A DNA stretch of 64,000 nucleotides from a bacterium (GTDB taxonomy: Bacteria; Elusimicrobiota; Elusimicrobia; UBA1565; UBA9628). Position numbers and translations under genes: made by a program. The stretch is taken from assembly GCA_021822495.1 (NCBI GenBank), contig JAKAQO010000003.1, forward strand, positions 147,227 to 211,226, given 5' to 3'. The notes under the pieces were generated by a model. That model ran no database searches. It was given only the letters and a program-made list of their open reading frames with translations, and had not been told where the DNA came from. This document shows, in pieces, positions 32,919 through 41,537 of this stretch; positions within the stretch are counted from its first letter, which is position 1, and each line of letters starts with the position of its first letter.

Positions 32919-34133
32919 TTATCTATGCCAAGCGGCGTCGAGAACCCGCTCAATGGAAGCGCGATCAGAATCCGCAGTATCAGCGCGGCGTTTGAGGCCC
33001 ACGCAGCCAAAAAGACGCGGATAAGACTCGGCCTCAAGGCCGTGAGCCAAAATATAATCCTGATCGTCGGGGTTGATAAAGGAAATAATTTTTCTCGGGG
33101 CGTAAAGAGTTGCGAGAGTTTGGAGCATCTTTTGAGAATTTTTTTCTTCCGCGCGGCCCACAATCTCAAGCTCGATTCGGCCGCGCAAGCGCATATCTAA
33201 AATAGAAGCGAAAGCGGCCTCCGCGCCCGGAGTTTTTTCATCCAAAAACCGGCGAAGCCCCAGGTCTATCCATTTAAAATAAGAGTTTTGCCCCTTGAGA
33301 TACCCTAGCCGCCACAAAGCCTCAAAAGCCTGCGCATTGTTTAAAAGCGCCTCTTTGGAAATTTTTTCTTGCGATGAATCCGCTTTGACATGAGACAGAA
33401 ACCCGCCTTTCTCCCGGTTCCACAATTCTTGAAGCATGGATTTAGCCAAGACATCGGCGAAATCTCGATAAGATTTATTTCCGCTTTGGAGATAGGCGTC
33501 GGTAAAAGCGAGAATGGAAGCCGCGTAATCATCCAAGTATCCATATTCCAGTTCTTTCGACTCAAAAGGGAAACGGCGAATCAAACCCAAAAGCGGATCA
33601 TAAAGTCTTTCTTGAATAAACTTAAGCGCACGTTCGGCTTTCTCCCGAATTTTTTGATTTTGAAGATGCGGAGAAACCGAAAAAAAAGTCCGGGCGCCCA
33701 TGGCATTTTGAAAAGTAAAAGCCGCGTCAGTCTCTGATTCGGCAAAGGCCCCCAGTTTTTCGTTATAAAAACTGTCCAAAATTTCAACGAGTTTCAAACT
33801 GGATTTGAGAAACTCATCAATTTGAAAAACAGAAAAGGCGTCCAATAAAAGCCGGGCTGTTTCGGCCGCTTGAGAAAAAGAATTTCCATCCGTTCCAAAA
33901 TCTGAGAATTGAAGACTGGCCGCTTGACGAAGTTTTTTTTCCAGAATTGGCCGAATCTCTTCATATTTTTTTTCAGCAAAAGCGTAGAGAAGAAAATAGA
34001 GAGAGTTTAAATCAAAATTTTCTTTTGCGGCAAGATGAGATTTTAATTCCTTGAAAACCCGCGAAAAAATCTCGGGGTCAAAGCCCAAAACTGGCTTTGA
34101 AGTTCCAGCAGCGCCTCCCCACCCGCCAGCCAT
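32919..34133 (-). CDS. YyaL/DUF255 C-terminal-like (alpha/alpha)6-barrel protein lacking the thioredoxin domain
   Basis: This 404-aa protein starts at TAATG overlapping the nadA stop. The opening GGWGGAAGTSKPVLGFDP resembles the linker that follows the thioredoxin domain in YyaL/SSP411 proteins (GGFGxAPKFP). The rest is helical with barrel-type repeats (YGYLDDYAASILAFTDAYLQSG, LWNREKGGFL). The N-terminal thioredoxin-like domain (~170 aa) is missing, as if only the sugar-epimerase-like half is kept. Last gene of the suf-nadA operon. Function unknown. Confidence 0.55.
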   Translation of the reverse strand: MAGGWGGAAGTSKPVLGFDPEIFSRVFKELKSHLAAKENFDLNSLYFLLYAFAEKKYEEIRPILEKKLRQAASLQFSDFGTDGNSFSQAAETARLLLDAFSVFQIDEFLKSSLKLVEILDSFYNEKLGAFAESETDAAFTFQNAMGARTFFSVSPHLQNQKIREKAERALKFIQERLYDPLLGLIRRFPFESKELEYGYLDDYAASILAFTDAYLQSGNKSYRDFADVLAKSMLQELWNREKGGFLSHVKADSSQEKISKEALLNNAQAFEALWRLGYLKGQNSYFKWIDLGLRRFLDEKTPGAEAAFASILDMRLRGRIELEIVGRAEEKNSQKMLQTLATLYAPRKIISFINPDDQDYILAHGLEAESYPRLFGCVGLKRRADTADSDRASIERVLDAAWHR

Positions 34134-35200
34134 TAGAGCTTAACCGCGTCTTCCGCCATCTCAAACATCTTTTCAATCGGCTTTTTGGCCCTTTCCGCGA
34201 TTTCTTTCGGAACTTCTATGACGCTTGAAGGTTGCGGGTCTTCAAGAGCCCGCAAGATGGACTTTAAATCCGTCGCCCGCATGTGGGGACAAAGGCGGCA
34301 CATAGGCACAAAGACCTTATCGGGAAATTCCGTTCGCGCCAAATCTCCAAGTCCGCATTCCGTAATCAACATATAATAAGGAGCCTTGGTTTTTTCAACA
34401 TAGCGCATCATGTCTCCAGTTCCGCCAACTAAATCAACCACGGAAACAAGTCCCGGGCTACATTCTGAATGAGCCAAAATCTTGACCCCGGGATAAATTT
34501 TTCGGTAATAATCAATGGAAGAAGCGTCAAAATTTTCATGGACGATACAGCGGCCTTTCCAAAGGATAATCTCCGCGCCGATTTTTTTATTGAGAGCTTT
34601 AGCCAGATTCTTTCCCATGAGCTCATCCGGTAAAAAGATGATTTTTTTATGCGCCTCGAACAATTTAGAGAGTATCTTTGGCGCGTTAGCGCTGGTCACA
34701 ATCACATCCGACTCAGCTTTGACCTCGGCAGAAGTATTGATATAGGTCGCAACTGGAGCCCCTGGGTGTTCCGCGCGCAGTTTACGAACGTCTTCGCCGC
34801 TGATACTTTCAGACAGAGAACATCCTGCCTGGGGAGCCGGCAATAAAACTTCTTTTTCCGGGTTTAAAATTTTGGCGGTCTCGGCCATGAAACGCACACC
34901 ACAAAAAATAATACGCTCAGCCGGGCTTTTTTGGCAGAGGCGCGCGAGTTTGTAGGAATCCCCGATAAAATCCGCCACTCCGTGAAGAATTTCGGCCCGT
35001 TGATAGACATGAGCCGGAATTACGGCGCGCTTTTCTTTTTTGAGAATATTTATTTTCCAGGTCAATTCCGCGCAACGTCGCAGATCATCTTCCGAATAGC
35101 CCAAATCGCCCAGCCCTTTTCCAAAAAGCCGCTCGGCTTCAAGAGCAATGTCTTTCTCCGTCGGCTCTGGGGATTTTGAAATAGTCTTAATAGAATTCAT
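34133..35200 (-). CDS. nadA: Quinolinate synthase
   Basis: This 355-aa enzyme condenses iminoaspartate with dihydroxyacetone phosphate to quinolinate for NAD synthesis. It needs a [4Fe-4S] cluster. Three Cys regions suit the ligands: PAPQAGCSL (~128), HSECSPGLV (~241) and MCRLCPHM (~310). Other family motifs are IFCGVRFMAETAKIL and TYINTSAEVKA. It starts 14 bp inside the GDPD gene end. Location after the SUF genes fits an Fe-S-dependent client. Confidence 0.93.
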   Translation of the reverse strand: MNSIKTISKSPEPTEKDIALEAERLFGKGLGDLGYSEDDLRRCAELTWKINILKKEKRAVIPAHVYQRAEILHGVADFIGDSYKLARLCQKSPAERIIFCGVRFMAETAKILNPEKEVLLPAPQAGCSLSESISGEDVRKLRAEHPGAPVATYINTSAEVKAESDVIVTSANAPKILSKLFEAHKKIIFLPDELMGKNLAKALNKKIGAEIILWKGRCIVHENFDASSIDYYRKIYPGVKILAHSECSPGLVSVVDLVGGTGDMMRYVEKTKAPYYMLITECGLGDLARTEFPDKVFVPMCRLCPHMRATDLKSILRALEDPQPSSVIEVPKEIAERAKKPIEKMFEMAEDAVKL

Positions 35201-35900
35201 TTCTCATCTCTGGAAAATTAGTAAAAATTCCATCCACCCCGATTTTTTGAAGCTTCCTTGCCTCTTGGATTCTATTAATGGTGTAGACCAAAACCTTAAA
35301 CCCCTTTGCATGAGCCTCAGAGACAATTTGAGCATTAACCTGCCGCCCGCTCAAATTCAGGCTCTCCGCTCTCAACTCCTCCATCTCTTTAAACGCTCTT
35401 GAAATAGAAGTTCTCCCCAAAAGATATCCTATGCGCGCTTTTTCGTCCAAAGCCCGAAAATGAAACAAGGCCTCATGATCAAAACTGGAAATGAGAAACT
35501 GGGACATTTGGGCTTGTCTTTTAAGCAAGCGACTTAGCTTCTCTTCTATTTTAGGATAAATTCGGCACCCGCCTTTCATCTCAATGTTGATCTCCGCTTT
35601 CTTTCCCACCAACTTCAAGACCTCATCCAAAGTTGGAATCCCCTCGCCCGCATATTCTTTTGCGAACCAGGAACCCGCGTCCATTTTTTTCATTTGCGAG
35701 GCGCTGTAGGTCTCAACTCGCCCCGGCATTTTCGCGACTCTTTTGAGAGTGTCATCATGGATGACAACCAGCCGCCCATCCCGGCTTTCGGCGATATCAA
35801 GTTCAAGGGCTTTTGCCTTCATCTCAAGGGCCTTCTTAAAAGAGGCCAAGGTGTTTTCCGGGGCATGGGCGCTCGCCCCTCTATGAGCGATAAATTCCAT
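35187..35900 (-). CDS. Glycerophosphodiester phosphodiesterase
   Basis: This 237-aa GDPD/UgpQ-type TIM barrel shows FIAHRGASAHAPENT (catalytic His, Glu), LELDIAESRDGRLVVIHDD (metal-binding ExD and catalytic His), EINIEMKG and VYTINRIQEARKL. There is no signal peptide, so it is cytoplasmic; it would release sn-glycerol 3-phosphate from glycerophosphodiesters. It overlaps the PHP gene by 20 bp and nadA by 14 bp. Confidence 0.92.
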   Translation of the reverse strand: MEFIAHRGASAHAPENTLASFKKALEMKAKALELDIAESRDGRLVVIHDDTLKRVAKMPGRVETYSASQMKKMDAGSWFAKEYAGEGIPTLDEVLKLVGKKAEINIEMKGGCRIYPKIEEKLSRLLKRQAQMSQFLISSFDHEALFHFRALDEKARIGYLLGRTSISRAFKEMEELRAESLNLSGRQVNAQIVSEAHAKGFKVLVYTINRIQEARKLQKIGVDGIFTNFPEMRNEFY

Positions 35901-36711
35901 CAGGACACCTCGAAAGTCGATCTAAAAATCTTTGATAAATTTCATCCGGAATTTGAACTCCGAAAACTTTATCCCGCCCGCTTCCCGGGCCGTGGAAATC
36001 GCTCCCGCCGGTTAAAAGCAGATTCTTTGAGTGCCCCAAATCCCGCCATTTTTGGGGGTGATTTAAATCCGCGTAATAACCCTCAAGGCCCTCAAGTCCA
36101 GCTTCCATCCACTCCGAAATTCTTTCGGATTTTTTGATGAGATGGGGATGAGCCAAGGAGGCAAAGCCTCCAAAGAGACGAATAATTTCAATGGCCTCTT
36201 TCGGAGACGGGCCCAAGGACTCGACATAGCCGGGCTTTCCTCCGCTTAAGAAACGGTCAAAGGCTTCTTGCCTGCTTTTGACGATACCTTTTTTAATCAA
36301 GGCGTCCGCGATATGCGGACGCCCCAGACTTTCCTTGGAGACATTCCCGACATCATCTAAAGAAATCGAAAATCCCAGGGATTTCATCTTCTCAACCATC
36401 TTCTCAACCCGCATCAGCCTTCGCGAGCGAAAATCCGACAAAATTTTCATCAAAGACGGCGACTCCCATTCAAAACCATAGCCCAAAATATGGACGCCGG
36501 AATCAGCGGTATTAATTTCGATTCCACAGGAGACGGGAATATTGCGAGCCTTGGCCGCCTCCAATAATTCCGGAAATCCCGCCACGCTGTCGTGATCGGT
36601 TAAAATTAAAAGCTCAAGACCGGCTTTCTCGGCTCGAACAGCCAAATGCTCCGGGCTTGAAGTTCCATCGGAATAATACGAGTGGGTGTGAAAATCTATT
36701 TTTTTCAGAAT
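35881..36711 (-). CDS. PHP-domain phosphoesterase (YciV/TrpH-like), probable ATT or CTG start
   Basis: The track starts at TTG 36645, which removes the metal-binding N-terminus. In the same frame the codons before it read KKIDFHTHSYYSDGTSSPEHL, the canonical PHP motif DFHxHxxxSDG. No ATG, GTG or TTG exists between this motif and the in-frame stop upstream; the candidates are ATT at 36711-36709, which forms TAATT with the nfu stop, or CTG at 36708. Later motifs ILTDHDSVAGF, CGIEINT, LAHPHL and GSDFHGPG complete the metal site. These enzymes hydrolyse 3'-phosphorylated nucleotides or short RNA; the substrate here is not known. 276 aa with ATT. Confidence 0.75.
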   Translation of the reverse strand: MLKKIDFHTHSYYSDGTSSPEHLAVRAEKAGLELLILTDHDSVAGFPELLEAAKARNIPVSCGIEINTADSGVHILGYGFEWESPSLMKILSDFRSRRLMRVEKMVEKMKSLGFSISLDDVGNVSKESLGRPHIADALIKKGIVKSRQEAFDRFLSGGKPGYVESLGPSPKEAIEIIRLFGGFASLAHPHLIKKSERISEWMEAGLEGLEGYYADLNHPQKWRDLGHSKNLLLTGGSDFHGPGSGRDKVFGVQIPDEIYQRFLDRLSRCPDGIYRS

Positions 36712-36956
36712 TAATTCGCCAGCACGACTTCTTTAATTTCCGGCGCCTCGGCTTTGACCGCTCTCTCAATTCCGCCCTTTAAAGTCGCTTGCGCGCCAGG
36801 ACATCCATGGCACGCCCCCTTCAAAAAAACGCTGACGACTCCCCGCTTTTCATCAATCCCGGCCAACGCCACCTTGCCGCCGTCCATCTCGATATAAGGG
36901 CGGATTTTGTCCAGCCCCCTTGAAACTCGATCGCTTAAGACGTCTTCTCTCTTCAC
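36711..36956 (-). CDS. NifU-like (Nfu) iron-sulfur scaffold protein
   Basis: This 81-aa stand-alone Nfu domain has IRPYIEMDGGKVALAGID and the cluster-binding ACHGCPGAQATLKGGIE (Cys-x2-Cys). It transfers assembled Fe-S clusters to client proteins. ATGA overlap with the Rrf2 gene; part of the suf operon. Confidence 0.92.
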   Translation of the reverse strand: MKREDVLSDRVSRGLDKIRPYIEMDGGKVALAGIDEKRGVVSVFLKGACHGCPGAQATLKGGIERAVKAEAPEIKEVVLAN

Positions 36957-37414
36957 ACGACCGCCTCCGCCTCTGGCGATGGAAAAATTTGAGCGCGGGA
37001 GGTTTTCTCCCCCATTAATTGTTCAATGGTTACGGAATCAAGGTAATCCTCAATCAAGACCCCAAGCTTTCTCCAAACTGGAGAAATAGCGCAAGAGCCG
37101 TGACGTCCACATTCCTTCTCCCCGGATTGATATTTCTCGCAGACATCATCAAAAATCCGTCCGTTCATTGCGCGCAAAATATCGCCCAGTTTAATTTTTG
37201 ACGGCGAAAGAGCGAGAATGTATCCCCCCCCGGCGCCTCGTTGGCTTTTCACTAGTCCCGCCCGGCGCAAGTGCATGAGAATCTGATCGACAAAATCCGC
37301 CGGAATATTTTCAATCTCGGCCAGTTTTTTGGACGAAACCGCTTCTCCTCCGTGGAATTTTCCCAAAGAGACCATCAGTCTGGTCGCGTATTCAATGGAA
37401 CTTGTAATTTTCAT
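36953..37414 (-). CDS. Rrf2-family Fe-S-type regulator (IscR/SufR-like)
   Basis: This 153-aa protein has an N-terminal winged helix (ITSSIEYATRLMVSLGKF, KKLAEIENIPADFVDQILMHLRRAGLVKSQRGAGGGY, the Rrf2 signature). A Cys cluster CEKYQSGEKECGRHGSC gives spacing x9 and x5, close to IscR (x5, x5), able to hold a [2Fe-2S] cluster. The sufB promoter at the head of this operon carries an IscR-type box, so the gene probably represses its own operon in response to Fe-S status. The regulation is inferred from both observations. Confidence 0.85.
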   Translation of the reverse strand: MKITSSIEYATRLMVSLGKFHGGEAVSSKKLAEIENIPADFVDQILMHLRRAGLVKSQRGAGGGYILALSPSKIKLGDILRAMNGRIFDDVCEKYQSGEKECGRHGSCAISPVWRKLGVLIEDYLDSVTIEQLMGEKTSRAQIFPSPEAEAVV

Positions 37415-37416
37415 AT

Positions 37417-37746
37417 TTAGAATAACCCCAATTGTTCTTTTGCTTCCTCACTCGCCATCGTCTTTGGATCCCAAGGCGGATCAAAAACCAGGTCAATATC
37501 CACTTGTTCCATGCCTACGATTTTAGCGAGAGAACCGTGCGCCGAGGAAAGAAGCATCGGCCCATAAGGACATGCGGGAGATGTCAAACTCATGTATACT
37601 TTCACCATCGGCGTCTCGCCTTTGCGAATTTCCGCCCCGTAAATAAGGCCCAAATCCACGATGCTCATATGAATCTCGGGATCAAAAACCGGGCGCAAGG
37701 CGTCTCCAATTTCCTTAAAAGTGATTTCTTTCGTTAACTCACTCAC
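37417..37746 (-). CDS. MIP18/DUF59-family SUF maturation factor (SufT-like)
   Basis: The start is GTG 37746, overlapping the sufU stop (GTGA), with GGAGGAG 8 nt upstream; the track's start is inside sufU. The 109-aa protein shows RPVFDPEIHMSIVDLGLIYG, the family motif with Asp-Pro-Glu, and SLTSPACPYGPML, with the conserved Cys, then DPPWDPKTMA. SufT proteins help mature Fe-S proteins. Its place in the suf operon supports this. Confidence 0.88.
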   Translation of the reverse strand: MSELTKEITFKEIGDALRPVFDPEIHMSIVDLGLIYGAEIRKGETPMVKVYMSLTSPACPYGPMLLSSAHGSLAKIVGMEQVDIDLVFDPPWDPKTMASEEAKEQLGLF

Positions 37747-38201
37747 GCGGTTTTCTCCTCCGGGAAACTTTTTTGAATCGTGTTCCAAGCCAAGGTCGCG
37801 CATTTGACGCGCAGGGGAAATTTCCGAACGCCCTCAAGAGACTTCATCACCGAAAGTTCCGGCGGCAAAACTTCAAGCGGGGTTTTAGATAGCATCATGT
37901 CCTTGAAAGCCAAAACCAGTTCGCGCGCTTGTTTAGGGGTTTTCCCTTCCAGACATTCCGCCATCATCGCGGAAGAAGCCTGGCTAATCACGCAGCCGTG
38001 CCCGCTATAGCGAATTTTTTCAATACTCCCATCCGCCTTTCCGGTTTTCATCGTAATTTCAATCTCATCTCCGCAAACGGGGTTAATCCCGTGAGAATGA
38101 AAATCCGCGCCTTCAACCGTTCCCTTATGAGCCCCGCTTTGGGAATAATCCAAGAGGATATCCTGATAAAGCTCTTTGAGCTCTTGATCTCCTTCCATCA
38201 C
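37743..38201 (-). CDS. sufU: Iron-sulfur cluster scaffold / sulfurtransferase SufU
   Basis: This 152-aa protein has the three conserved Cys of SufU/IscU proteins, NPVCGDEIEI, GHGCVISQASSAMM and RVKCATLAWNT, plus a ~20-residue insertion before the third Cys that is typical of SufU rather than IscU. It accepts sulfur from SufS. Start ATG 38201 (or 38198) overlaps the sufS stop. Confidence 0.92.
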   Translation of the reverse strand: MMEGDQELKELYQDILLDYSQSGAHKGTVEGADFHSHGINPVCGDEIEITMKTGKADGSIEKIRYSGHGCVISQASSAMMAECLEGKTPKQARELVLAFKDMMLSKTPLEVLPPELSVMKSLEGVRKFPLRVKCATLAWNTIQKSFPEEKTA

Positions 38202-39451
38202 TTGGCCCCTGCCGTTTTTAATTTAGGCTTAAAAAACTCGACGGTTTTTCGAAGCGCATGGCCAAAAATTTCGACTTCTTCAAGCGTATTGTAAAAGTAA
38301 AAACTGGCGCGCGCGGTTCCGCCAACGCCCAGACATCTCATGAGGGGTTGACAACAGTGATGCCCGGTCCTGACCGCCACTCCCTCTAAATCCAAGGAAG
38401 TTCCCACGTCATGCGAGTGAAGGCCTCTTAAATTAAAAGAAATGACTCCGCCGCGGCCTTGAGGAAGCGGAGAACCGTAGAGTTCGACTTCCGGCTCATT
38501 TTTTAAAATCTCAAGAGTCCTTTTTAAGAGCGCTTGCTCCTGATCTTCAATGGCGGCAAAACCAATTTGAGAAAGATATTTTAAGGCCTCCGGGAAAACG
38601 GCGGCTTCGGCAATCGCCGGGGTCCCGGCTTCGAATTTCGCCGGCAAAACATTTGGCGTGAAACTCTCAAGCTCCACTCTCTCAATCATGTCTCCGCCGC
38701 CTAGAAAAGGATCCATGCCCTCAAGCAAACTTTCCCGGCCGTAGAGAACCCCAAGCCCCGTCGGACCCAACATCTTGTGAGCGGAAAAAGCTAAAAAATC
38801 GCAGTCCCAGTCCTGGACATCGGTTTTAAAATGCGGAGTCCACTGGGAAGCGTCAATAAGGGTTTTCGCGCCCGCCTGTTTAGCCAAGCCAATGATTTCT
38901 TTAACGGGCGGAAGCGTCCCTAAGACATTTGAGGCCGCGGTAAAAGAAATAAGTTTAGTTTTATCTGAAAAAAGTTTTTTCGCTTCGGACAAATCCAAAT
39001 CCCCGTTTTTCTCAATCGGAATAAAGCGAAGCTTGACTGATTTTTCCTTGGATAAAATCTGCCACGGCACTAAATTTGAATGATGTTCCAGTTCTGTGAG
39101 AATGATTTCATCGCCGGATTTAAGAAATTTGCGGCCCCAGGAATGAGCGACCAGATTGATCGCCTCGGTGGCGTTCCGAGTAAAAACAATCGTTTCGGGC
39201 TTGGGGGCGTTGATAAAACTCGCGGTTTTTTGGCGCGACTCTTCAACCAGGGTCGTCGCTTCGTCCGAAAGGGTATGCGCCCCGCGGTGAATGTTTCCGT
39301 TATGATTCTCATAGAAAGAACTTAAGGCGGAAATGAGGGACTTCGGCTTTTGCGTCGTCGCCGCATTGTCAAAATAAACGAGGGGTTTTCCATGCACCTT
39401 TCTGGAGAGAATGGGGAAATCCCGGCGAATTTCCGAAACCTCAAAGCCCAT
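38198..39451 (-). CDS. sufS: Cysteine desulfurase SufS
   Basis: The true start is ATG 39451 (MGFEVSEIRRDFPIL); the track's extra 74 residues are read-through of sufD DNA. The 417-aa PLP enzyme shows YFDNAATTQKP, RNATEAINLV, ELEHHSNLVPW, the PLP-lysine in AFSAHKMLGPTG and the active-site Cys region RTGHHCCQP. It removes sulfur from cysteine and passes it to SufU. Overlaps sufD by 11 bp. Confidence 0.94.
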   Translation of the reverse strand: MGFEVSEIRRDFPILSRKVHGKPLVYFDNAATTQKPKSLISALSSFYENHNGNIHRGAHTLSDEATTLVEESRQKTASFINAPKPETIVFTRNATEAINLVAHSWGRKFLKSGDEIILTELEHHSNLVPWQILSKEKSVKLRFIPIEKNGDLDLSEAKKLFSDKTKLISFTAASNVLGTLPPVKEIIGLAKQAGAKTLIDASQWTPHFKTDVQDWDCDFLAFSAHKMLGPTGLGVLYGRESLLEGMDPFLGGGDMIERVELESFTPNVLPAKFEAGTPAIAEAAVFPEALKYLSQIGFAAIEDQEQALLKRTLEILKNEPEVELYGSPLPQGRGGVISFNLRGLHSHDVGTSLDLEGVAVRTGHHCCQPLMRCLGVGGTARASFYFYNTLEEVEIFGHALRKTVEFFKPKLKTAGAK

Positions 39452-40772
39452 CGAAAGACCTCTCAAGGCCGGATTTTTTAGACAGAAGTTCCAAGACCGC
39501 CAAGCGAACGCTCTCAACGGGAATTGAGTTGACAACCTCGCTCTGAAAGGCATACAGAAGAGCTTCTTTCGCCTCTTTTTCGCCAAAGCCGCGACTCTTG
39601 AGATAGAAAAGGGCGTTTGCGTCCATCTGTCCAATGGCGGATCCGTGCTTACAGCGAACATCATCGGCCTCAATTTTAAATTCGGGGCTGGTGTGAACCT
39701 GAGACTCTTCCGAAAGAATCAAATTTTTATTGTAGAGACTCGCGTCGGTTTTTTGCGCTTCGGGTTTGACCACAATCAAGCCTTCAAAAGCCGCCTTTCC
39801 CTGTCCATTTAAAATTCCTTTATAAAGTTCAATGCTTTTCGTGCGCGACTTTGAGTGAGTGATAGTCGTCTTGATATTTTTGCTTTGAGAGCCGTTTGAA
39901 CGGTAGAGCCCGTTAATTAAGCACTCGGCATCTTCGCCCTGAAGTTCAACTTGGACTTCCTGCCTTGAGGAAGATTCGCCCAAAAAAACCGAAGAAGCGG
40001 AAAAGCGGCTATGCGAAGCCTGATGAACGGCGATGGATTCCAAGTGAAACGCCCCCGCGCCTTCTCTTTCAATGATGATTAAATCGAGTTGCGCGCCTTC
40101 ATCGAGAAAAATTTCAGTGAGCGTATTGGTTAAACAAGCTCCCGGTTCCCCGGCGTATTCTTGAATGACCACCGCCTTTGCGCGAGGGCCCAGGGCAATT
40201 AAGTTCAGAGGATGGGTCATAGACGCATGATTAGAGGGCCGATTGAAGAAAAAAAGATGAATGGGCTTAGGAGAGACAAATTCCCGCGGCAAAACAATGG
40301 CCGCACCGTCTTGAAAGAAAGCCCCGTTTAACGCCTCAAAAGCCCCCAAATTTCCGACGGGGCGATGTCCCCAAAAATTTTCAAACCGTTCCGGATTGTT
40401 TTTTAGAAGAGCGGACAGGCTCCCGGCAATAAAACCTTCCGAATGCGGACTCTTAAGATCGGAAAGATAATGCCCATTTAAAAATAAAAGAGAGAAGAAA
40501 TCTTCATGGGAGAAAAGAGAAGAGTCTTTTAAATCCCCGGCGCGGGCGTTTAAGGGAAACTCAAAGAGTTTCCACAAAGTCTCTTGAACTTTAGACGCCG
40601 GAAAAAACTTCCAACCAGGATTTTTCTCTTCTGGAAACCCAATTTGGGTAAAACGCTCAAAAGAGCGTTTTCTCAGGCGCTCAACCCAGGGAATTTCCCC
40701 TGCGGGCAGATAAGGGGCTGCCTGTTCAAACTCAACTTCCAGCGGGGATTTTTCCAAAACCGCTTCCTTCAT
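39441..40772 (-). CDS. sufD: SUF complex scaffold subunit SufD
   Basis: This 443-aa protein has the beta-helix core of the SufBD family, with C-terminal motifs THSKSRTKSIELYKGIL, CKHGSAIGQMDANALFYLKSRG and the acceptor EEAKEALLYAFQSEVV. The N-terminal third is variable, as usual for SufD. It partners SufB and SufC in cluster assembly. Overlaps sufC by 4 bp (40769-40772). Confidence 0.9.
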   Translation of the reverse strand: MKEAVLEKSPLEVEFEQAAPYLPAGEIPWVERLRKRSFERFTQIGFPEEKNPGWKFFPASKVQETLWKLFEFPLNARAGDLKDSSLFSHEDFFSLLFLNGHYLSDLKSPHSEGFIAGSLSALLKNNPERFENFWGHRPVGNLGAFEALNGAFFQDGAAIVLPREFVSPKPIHLFFFNRPSNHASMTHPLNLIALGPRAKAVVIQEYAGEPGACLTNTLTEIFLDEGAQLDLIIIEREGAGAFHLESIAVHQASHSRFSASSVFLGESSSRQEVQVELQGEDAECLINGLYRSNGSQSKNIKTTITHSKSRTKSIELYKGILNGQGKAAFEGLIVVKPEAQKTDASLYNKNLILSEESQVHTSPEFKIEADDVRCKHGSAIGQMDANALFYLKSRGFGEKEAKEALLYAFQSEVVNSIPVESVRLAVLELLSKKSGLERSFDGL

Positions 40773-41518
40773 CCCTTGGCTCCCGCAAATTCGGCATAAC
40801 CTTCTTTCTCAAGCTGATGGGCCAGTTCCTTGCCGCCGGAGCGAATGATGCGCCCCCCCGACAGGACATGGACGAAATCAGGAACGACATAGTCCAAAAG
40901 CCGCTGATAGTGAGTGATGACCACAAAGGCGCGTTCGGGGCTTCTCATCGCGTTGATGCCGTGAGAGACGATTTTAAGGGCGTCGATGTCTAAGCCGGAA
41001 TCAGTCTCATCTAAAATGGCGAGTTTGGGCTCCAAGGCCGCCATTTGAAGAATTTCATTTCTCTTTTTCTCGCCGCCGGAAAAGCCCGCATTGACCTGCC
41101 GGCTTAAAAGAGCTTCATCCATCTCAACTATTTTCGCCTTTTCCTTAACAAAGGACAAAAACTGTCCCGCGCTCATTTCTGTTTTTCCTTGATGCTTAAG
41201 CTTCGCGTTCACGGCCGCCTTCAAAAAATATTTATTGGTCACCCCGTGAATTTCAACCGGATATTGGAACGCCAGGAAAACGCCCTCCCGGCTTCTGACT
41301 TCGGTCGGCATGGAAAGGAGATCCTTTCCCTCATAAAGAACCTGCCCGTCCGTCACTTCATAACCATCCCGTCCGGCCAAAATATAGGACAAGGTGCTTT
41401 TGCCGGAGCCGTTGGGCCCCATGATGGCGTGAACCTCTCCGGGTTTAACGGTGAGATTAATCCCTTTCAGAATTTGTTTATCGCCCACTTTCGCGCACAA
41501 ATTTTTTATTTCTAGCAT
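40769..41518 (-). CDS. sufC: SUF complex ATPase SufC
   Basis: ATG 41518 with GGGAG is preferred to 41557. The 249-aa ABC-type ATPase shows IMGPNGSGKSTLSY (Walker A), the Q-loop AFQYP, signature FSGGEKKRNE, Walker B LAILDETDSGLD and H-loop VVITHYQRLL. It drives the conformational change of SufBCD. Confidence 0.95.
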   Translation of the reverse strand: MLEIKNLCAKVGDKQILKGINLTVKPGEVHAIMGPNGSGKSTLSYILAGRDGYEVTDGQVLYEGKDLLSMPTEVRSREGVFLAFQYPVEIHGVTNKYFLKAAVNAKLKHQGKTEMSAGQFLSFVKEKAKIVEMDEALLSRQVNAGFSGGEKKRNEILQMAALEPKLAILDETDSGLDIDALKIVSHGINAMRSPERAFVVITHYQRLLDYVVPDFVHVLSGGRIIRSGGKELAHQLEKEGYAEFAGAKG

Positions 41519-41537
41519 AAATTTCTCCCTTAATCCT

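Noticed and set aside
38198-39673. SufS start at 39673 as given in the track
   Set aside because: The 74 extra residues come from sufD DNA and lack homology; the usual MGFEVSEIRRDFPIL start fits at 39451.
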